Below are positions 5,892-7,105 of a stretch of 7,105 nucleotides of DNA, piece after piece (positions within the stretch are counted from its first letter, which is position 1; every line of letters starts with the position of its first letter). The notes beneath the pieces were generated by a model. It ran no database searches, was not told the origin of the DNA, and saw only the letters and a list, made by a program, of their open reading frames with translations. The stretch lies in contig JAYVSS010000321.1 in assembly GCA_043775075.1 (NCBI GenBank), positions 1 to 7,105 of the forward strand, written 5' to 3'. The translations under genes were made by a program, and so were the position numbers. This DNA is from JANLQX01 sp043775075. GTDB taxonomy: Bacteria > Actinomycetota > Acidimicrobiia > Acidimicrobiales > JANYDT01.

Positions 5892-6280
5892 TGGCACGCA
5901 ATAACGACCGCGATCGCGGCACAACCAAGCGGGGGCCAAAGCCCAGTGACCGTCGTCCGGCAAAGAAGAAGCCGGCGCCGATCCTCCAGGGGACGTACGT
6001 CGACTACAAAGACATCGTCACGCTGCGTAAGTTCATGTCGGACCGCGGAAAGATCAAGGCTCGTCGCGTCACTGGTCTCACCGTCCAGGTGCAGCGCGAC
6101 ATCGCGGTGGCCATCAAGACGGCGCGTGAACTGGCGTTGTTGCCTTACGCCACTCGTACCACGAGCGAGCGTGGACCTCGTCGTGGGCCTCGTCGAGACA
6201 AAGATGCCGGTCCCGCCGCTGAGGCCACCGAGTCCGATGCCGCCAAAGACGAAGACACCACCGAAGAAGAGGAGGCGTAA
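5891..6280 (+). CDS. rpsR: 30S ribosomal protein S18, cysteine-free with long C-terminal tail
   Basis: S18 pairs with S6 on the central domain of 16S rRNA. The core is clear: TYVDYKDIVTLRKFM (35-49), then SDRGKIKARRVTG (50-62) and VQRDIAVAIKTARELALLPY (67-86). Two things are unusual. The stretch before VDYKD, where many S18 proteins carry CxxC zinc cysteines, reads KKKPAPILQG, and the whole protein has no cysteine, so this is a C-minus (zinc-independent) form. At 129 residues it is also about 40 longer than usual. The extra C-terminus starts basic (RGPRRGPRRDK, 94-104) and ends acidic (DEDTTEEEEA). The ATG overlaps the ssb stop by one base, and a good ribosome-binding site eight bases upstream supports the start. 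It is probably co-translated with ssb. Confidence 0.95.
   Translation: MARNNDRDRGTTKRGPKPSDRRPAKKKPAPILQGTYVDYKDIVTLRKFMSDRGKIKARRVTGLTVQVQRDIAVAIKTARELALLPYATRTTSERGPRRGPRRDKDAGPAAEATESDAAKDEDTTEEEEA
6271..6275 (+). promoter_or_regulatory. rplI ribosome-binding site inside the S18 tail codons
   Basis: GGAGG at 6271-6275 is eight bases before the rplI ATG. It lies in the codons for the final Glu-Glu-Ala of S18. Confidence 0.7.
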
Positions 6281-6283
6281 ATC

Positions 6284-6733
6284 ATGGCCAAGGTCATTCT
6301 CACCGCCGACGTCAAATCCCTCGGCAAGCGTGGCGACATGCTTGAAGTGGCCGATGGATTTGCCCGAAATTTTCTCCTACCCCGCAAGCTGGCCATGCCC
6401 CAGTCGGCCGGCAGCACGGCGCAGGCCGAGGCCATGCGTCATGCCCGTGACATTCGTGATGCCAAAGATCGTGAAGGCGCCGAAACTGTCGCCCGCACAC
6501 TCGTGGGCAAGACGATCAAGATCTCGGCCAAGGCCAAGGGTGATCGTCTCTTCGGATCTATCCATGTACCGGAGATCATCGCTGCGGTGCAGGCCCAGAC
6601 CAACGTTGTGCTCGATCGCAAGTCGGTTCGCTTGCACGATCACCTCAAGACTCTCGGGACCCATGAAGTGCCCGTGAAACTCCACGACGCCGTCGAGTTT
6701 TTGGTCATGGTCGAAGTGGTCGCCGCCGTCTGA
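6284..6733 (+). CDS. rplI: 50S ribosomal protein L9
   Basis: L9 binds domain V of 23S rRNA near the base of the L1 stalk and projects from the large subunit; it affects reading-frame maintenance. The 149-residue length is typical. The N-terminal rRNA-binding domain is intact: MAKVILTADVKSLGKRGDML (1-20), then VADGFARNFLLPRKLA (22-37). The long connecting helix (about 41-75) and the C-terminal domain follow (TIKISAKAKGDRLFGSIHVPEI, split over 77-98, then VPVKLHDAV 129-137). It starts three bases after the rpsR stop with a strong ribosome-binding site, so it belongs to the same transcript, and it is the last gene before two hairpins. Confidence 0.97.
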   Translation: MAKVILTADVKSLGKRGDMLEVADGFARNFLLPRKLAMPQSAGSTAQAEAMRHARDIRDAKDREGAETVARTLVGKTIKISAKAKGDRLFGSIHVPEIIAAVQAQTNVVLDRKSVRLHDHLKTLGTHEVPVKLHDAVEFLVMVEVVAAV

Positions 6734-6743
6734 TTGAGGCGCC

Positions 6744-6770
6744 GTCGGCCGGGCTTCGGCCTGACCTTTT
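6744..6770 (+). terminator. Intrinsic terminator of the rpsF-ssb-rpsR-rplI operon
   Basis: gtc-ggccg (6744-6751) pairs with cggcc-t-gac (6757-6765) around a five-base loop with one bulged T. The sequence ctttt follows (6766-6770). It begins 11 bases past the rplI stop, the expected place for the operon terminator. Confidence 0.65.
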
Positions 6771-6778
6771 CTGTGTTG

Positions 6779-6804
6779 CGGGCCGTTCCTTCAGGGGCGG
6801 CCCG
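6779..6804. terminator. Second hairpin downstream of rplI
   Basis: A perfect 7-bp inverted repeat, cgggccg (6779-6785) and cggcccg (6798-6804), surrounds a 12-base loop. No T run follows on the plus strand. It may act as a backup for the plus strand or as a factor-assisted terminator for convergent dnaB transcripts. Confidence 0.4.
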
Positions 6805-7004
6805 TTCCGCGTCAGGGGACCCGGGCGCTCAAAGACCAATCGACGACTCACTGTCCGCAAAACGACGTCGCAACCTGGTCTTCTTGTCGCTCCCTAGTCG
6901 TTGAAATGGTGAGACCTAGATGCCCCTCTTGCTTACCCACCTACTGAAGTCAGATCCCCTTGGCCCAGCTCGATCGCGGCAAAAATTGCCCGACAACGTC
7001 CCCG
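6805..7004. other. Intergenic stretch between convergent rplI and dnaB
   Basis: No open frame of interest, tRNA or promoter pair stands out here. Apart from the two hairpins before it, the stretch holds one copy of a 17-bp direct repeat (6949-6965) and a short A/T-rich inverted repeat, ggcaaaaattgcc (6978-6990). The latter lies between the two repeat copies and could contribute to termination of dnaB. Confidence 0.5.
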
Positions 7005-7020
7005 TCAGATCCCCTTGGCC
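6949..7020. repeat. 17-bp direct repeat spanning the dnaB stop codon
   Basis: GTCAGATCCCCTTGGCC occurs at 6949-6965 and again at 7004-7020, start to start 55 bases. The second copy encodes, on the minus strand, the last residues AKGI and the stop of DnaB. The first copy lies outside the gene. The flanking bases do not match beyond the 17. Confidence 0.85.
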
Positions 7021-7105
7021 ATATTGGCGAACTTTGTGTAATGGTCCAAAAACGCTAGGCGGGAGGTGCCGACGGGGCCGGCACGGTGTTTGCCGATGAT
7101 GACTT
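7005..7105 (-). CDS. dnaB: Replicative DNA helicase DnaB, C-terminal fragment
   Basis: DnaB is the hexameric ATP-driven helicase that unwinds the replication fork. Only the last 32 residues are in the window, read on the minus strand up to TGA at 7005-7007. They begin VIIGKHRAGPVGTSRLAF and end FANMAKGI. This matches the end of the RecA-like domain, in which a (K)-(H/Q)-R-x-G-P-x-G-T loop supplies the arginine finger region and is followed by an aromatic-rich strand (DHYTKFANM). The gene starts beyond the window edge. It converges on rplI, whereas in mycobacteria, as I recall, dnaB follows rplI on the same strand. Confidence 0.9.
   Translation of the reverse strand, partial: VIIGKHRAGPVGTSRLAFLDHYTKFANMAKGI

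Noticed and set aside
6805..7004. tRNA or other RNA gene in the rplI-dnaB gap
   Set aside because: I could not build a cloverleaf or find a T-loop sequence on either strand.
1..7105. A novel defence, mobile or biosynthetic system
   Set aside because: The recognised genes are housekeeping or conserved-unknown families; there is no integrase, transposase, toxin, nuclease or CRISPR-like array in the window.

Overview
The window reads as a core-genome segment of a high-GC actinobacterium. Every gene I can support is a conserved housekeeping or conserved-unknown family. The order DUF5318 protein, class A penicillin-binding protein, rpsF, ssb, rpsR, rplI, dnaB follows the block I recall from Mycobacterium tuberculosis (Rv0049, ponA1, rpsF, ssb, rpsR1, rplI, dnaB). 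Two things suggest a deep-branching actinobacterium such as Acidimicrobiia rather than a mycobacterium: panB plus a tiny zinc-ribbon gene sit in the middle, and dnaB is convergent. That placement is an inference; no rRNA is present to test it.

Layout. Positions 2-118 hold the 3' end of an unrecognised gene whose stop overlaps the GTG start of a flavodoxin-fold NAD(P)H:quinone-oxidoreductase-like gene (115-714). A DUF5318 gene (757-1176) and a bifunctional peptidoglycan glycosyltransferase/transpeptidase (1202-3148) follow on the same strand with short gaps. A 65-residue protein with two CxxC pairs (3241-3438, minus) converges on the penicillin-binding protein and diverges from panB (3571-4686). 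panB has a recognisable sigma70-type promoter and a strong ribosome-binding site.

A structured leader (about 4835-4902) precedes the ribosomal/replication operon rpsF (4903-5268), ssb (5382-5891), rpsR (5891-6280), rplI (6284-6733). ssb-rpsR-rplI are tightly packed. The ribosome-binding sites of rpsR and rplI lie inside the codons for the acidic C-terminal tails of the preceding proteins. Two hairpins follow rplI, and the last 101 bases encode the C-terminus of the replicative helicase DnaB on the minus strand.

The genes cover cell-wall synthesis (penicillin-binding protein, perhaps with DUF5318), pantothenate synthesis (PanB), the small-subunit S6:S18 pair, L9, and replication (SSB, DnaB). 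I see no mobile element, CRISPR array, tRNA, rRNA or defence system. The points most worth a second look are small: three back-to-back triloop hairpins before rpsF, a dispersed intergenic repeat downstream of two genes, a 17-bp direct repeat that includes the end of dnaB, and an S18 that lacks the zinc cysteines and carries a long charged tail.
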